From positions 22,552-86,551 of the forward strand of contig CAVSDL010000013.1 in NCBI GenBank assembly GCA_963726775.1: a DNA stretch of 64,000 nucleotides, read 5' to 3'. Both the position numbers and the translations under genes were made by a program. This stretch comes from CAIWHR01 sp963726775. GTDB taxonomy: Bacteria > Pseudomonadota > Gammaproteobacteria > Burkholderiales > Casimicrobiaceae. The notes under the pieces are model-generated. The model was not told where the DNA came from and ran no database searches. It saw only the letters and a program-made list of their open reading frames with translations. This document shows positions 63,611 to 64,000 of the stretch, in pieces (position 1 is the stretch's first letter; the number at the start of each line of letters is the position of its first letter).

Positions 63611-64000
63611 TCAGTCCGCCAGCCCCATCTTGTGCAGGAACGCGTCCCAGCGCGGATCGGCGTGCAGTGGGCGGAGGTAATTGCACGGACTTCATCTGCG
63701 GTGAGGCCGCCATCGCGCTGGGTATACGCCCGCTCGAGCCACTCGAAGGCGCGATTCGACTTCGCCGCGCGCTGCATACACCGCCGCGACTTGGTAGGCG
63801 GCACCATCTGCGTGATTTGCGATCAGCTCCTGCAGCGCCGCATCTGACTTCGGCCCGGCGGCCTGCGGCGTGACGGACGATCGCCGAGCGCGAAAAGGCG
63901 CAATCCACTCCGACGGCTCCCGCAACGCCGTCCGCCAGCGCCTCCTCGCCCCGGCACTTGGGCGAGCAAGTTCAGCGCGAGATTTAGGTGCGTGGCGGTA
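63611..64000 (-). pseudogene. Decayed copy of the TIR-TPR protein C-terminus, running off the window
   Basis: The DNA is clearly homologous to the 3' end of the TIR-FlgO-TPR gene at 57608. It starts from a shared short flank (GGCAACGAGGT..CGCC) and the same end, TCAGTCCGCCAGCCCCATCTTG on the plus strand. The matching pieces ALQELIANHADGA, VAAVYAARGEVES and EWLERAYTQRDGGLTADEV fall in different frames, so several small insertions or deletions have broken it. It lies in the same orientation just beyond the subtilase gene. Whether an N-terminal part survives is outside the window. Confidence 0.8.

Overview
The window is GC-rich chromosomal DNA (roughly two thirds G+C by eye) from a betaproteobacterium, most likely Burkholderiales-like. 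The evidence is the hemA-prfA-(GNAT)-prmC order, the rph-rdgB-hemW run, a Bug-type (TTT family) periplasmic binding protein, a FolM-type pteridine reductase, and a DUF3300/DUF2950 pair. Coding density is high, and genes on both strands form short operons, many with 4-nt ATGA overlaps. I saw no rRNA, CRISPR array, insertion sequence or prophage. One tRNA gene is present (tRNA-Ala, anticodon CGC).

Layout. 1-10.4 kb: a truncated ornithine cyclodeaminase-family gene, two GNAT acetyltransferases, a HigA-like orphan, an extradiol dioxygenase (DODA type) with DoxX divergent from a LysR regulator, a Bug binding protein, a ModA-like protein, a TetR regulator, a UPF0149/SEC-C protein, a lipoprotein hydrolase and a glycine-rich secreted protein. 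10.4-25.6 kb: a glycine-zipper lipoprotein, prfC, an NADPH-FMN reductase, a HicA-like orphan, a DinB-type polymerase with two inserts, an amidase divergent from a Usp protein, a BNR-repeat (sialidase-fold) lipoprotein, an HNH nuclease, asnS, a proline-rich membrane protein and DUF2950/DUF3300. 25.8-45.1 kb is largely housekeeping: tRNA-Ala, a DedA-rhodanese fusion, RidA, recG, hemA, prfA, GNAT, prmC, Ldh-type dehydrogenase with HpaI-type aldolase, GT2 glycosyltransferase with epimerase, rph-rdgB-hemW-amidase, a small basic protein with ChaC, and FolM divergent from a MidA-type methyltransferase.

45.2-64 kb is the most accessory part. All on the minus strand are an AfuA/FbpA-type binding protein, a MocR-type regulator, a DegT/StrS aminotransferase (apparently frameshifted near its start), an inositol-monophosphatase-family phosphatase and a fused two-domain AfuB/FbpB-type permease. 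No ATPase gene is present in the window. Together they suggest uptake, dephosphorylation and transamination of a sugar or cyclitol phosphate; that is inference. Next comes a plus-strand group: a BTAD (SARP-like) regulator with FlgO-like and TPR regions, an OsmC-like protein, two methyltransferases and a truncated hemoglobin. A TIR-FlgO-like-TPR protein follows on the minus strand. After that come an M20 amidohydrolase remnant, a large secreted subtilase with an FNR-type box upstream, and a decayed second copy of the TIR protein's C-terminal TPR region, which runs off the right edge.

Non-coding structure worth noting: a 223-bp nested imperfect palindrome filling the GNAT-prmC gap, two copies of a REP-like inverted repeat (near 7.85 kb and 29.72 kb), a strong hairpin just after recG, and an extended -10 promoter in front of prfC.
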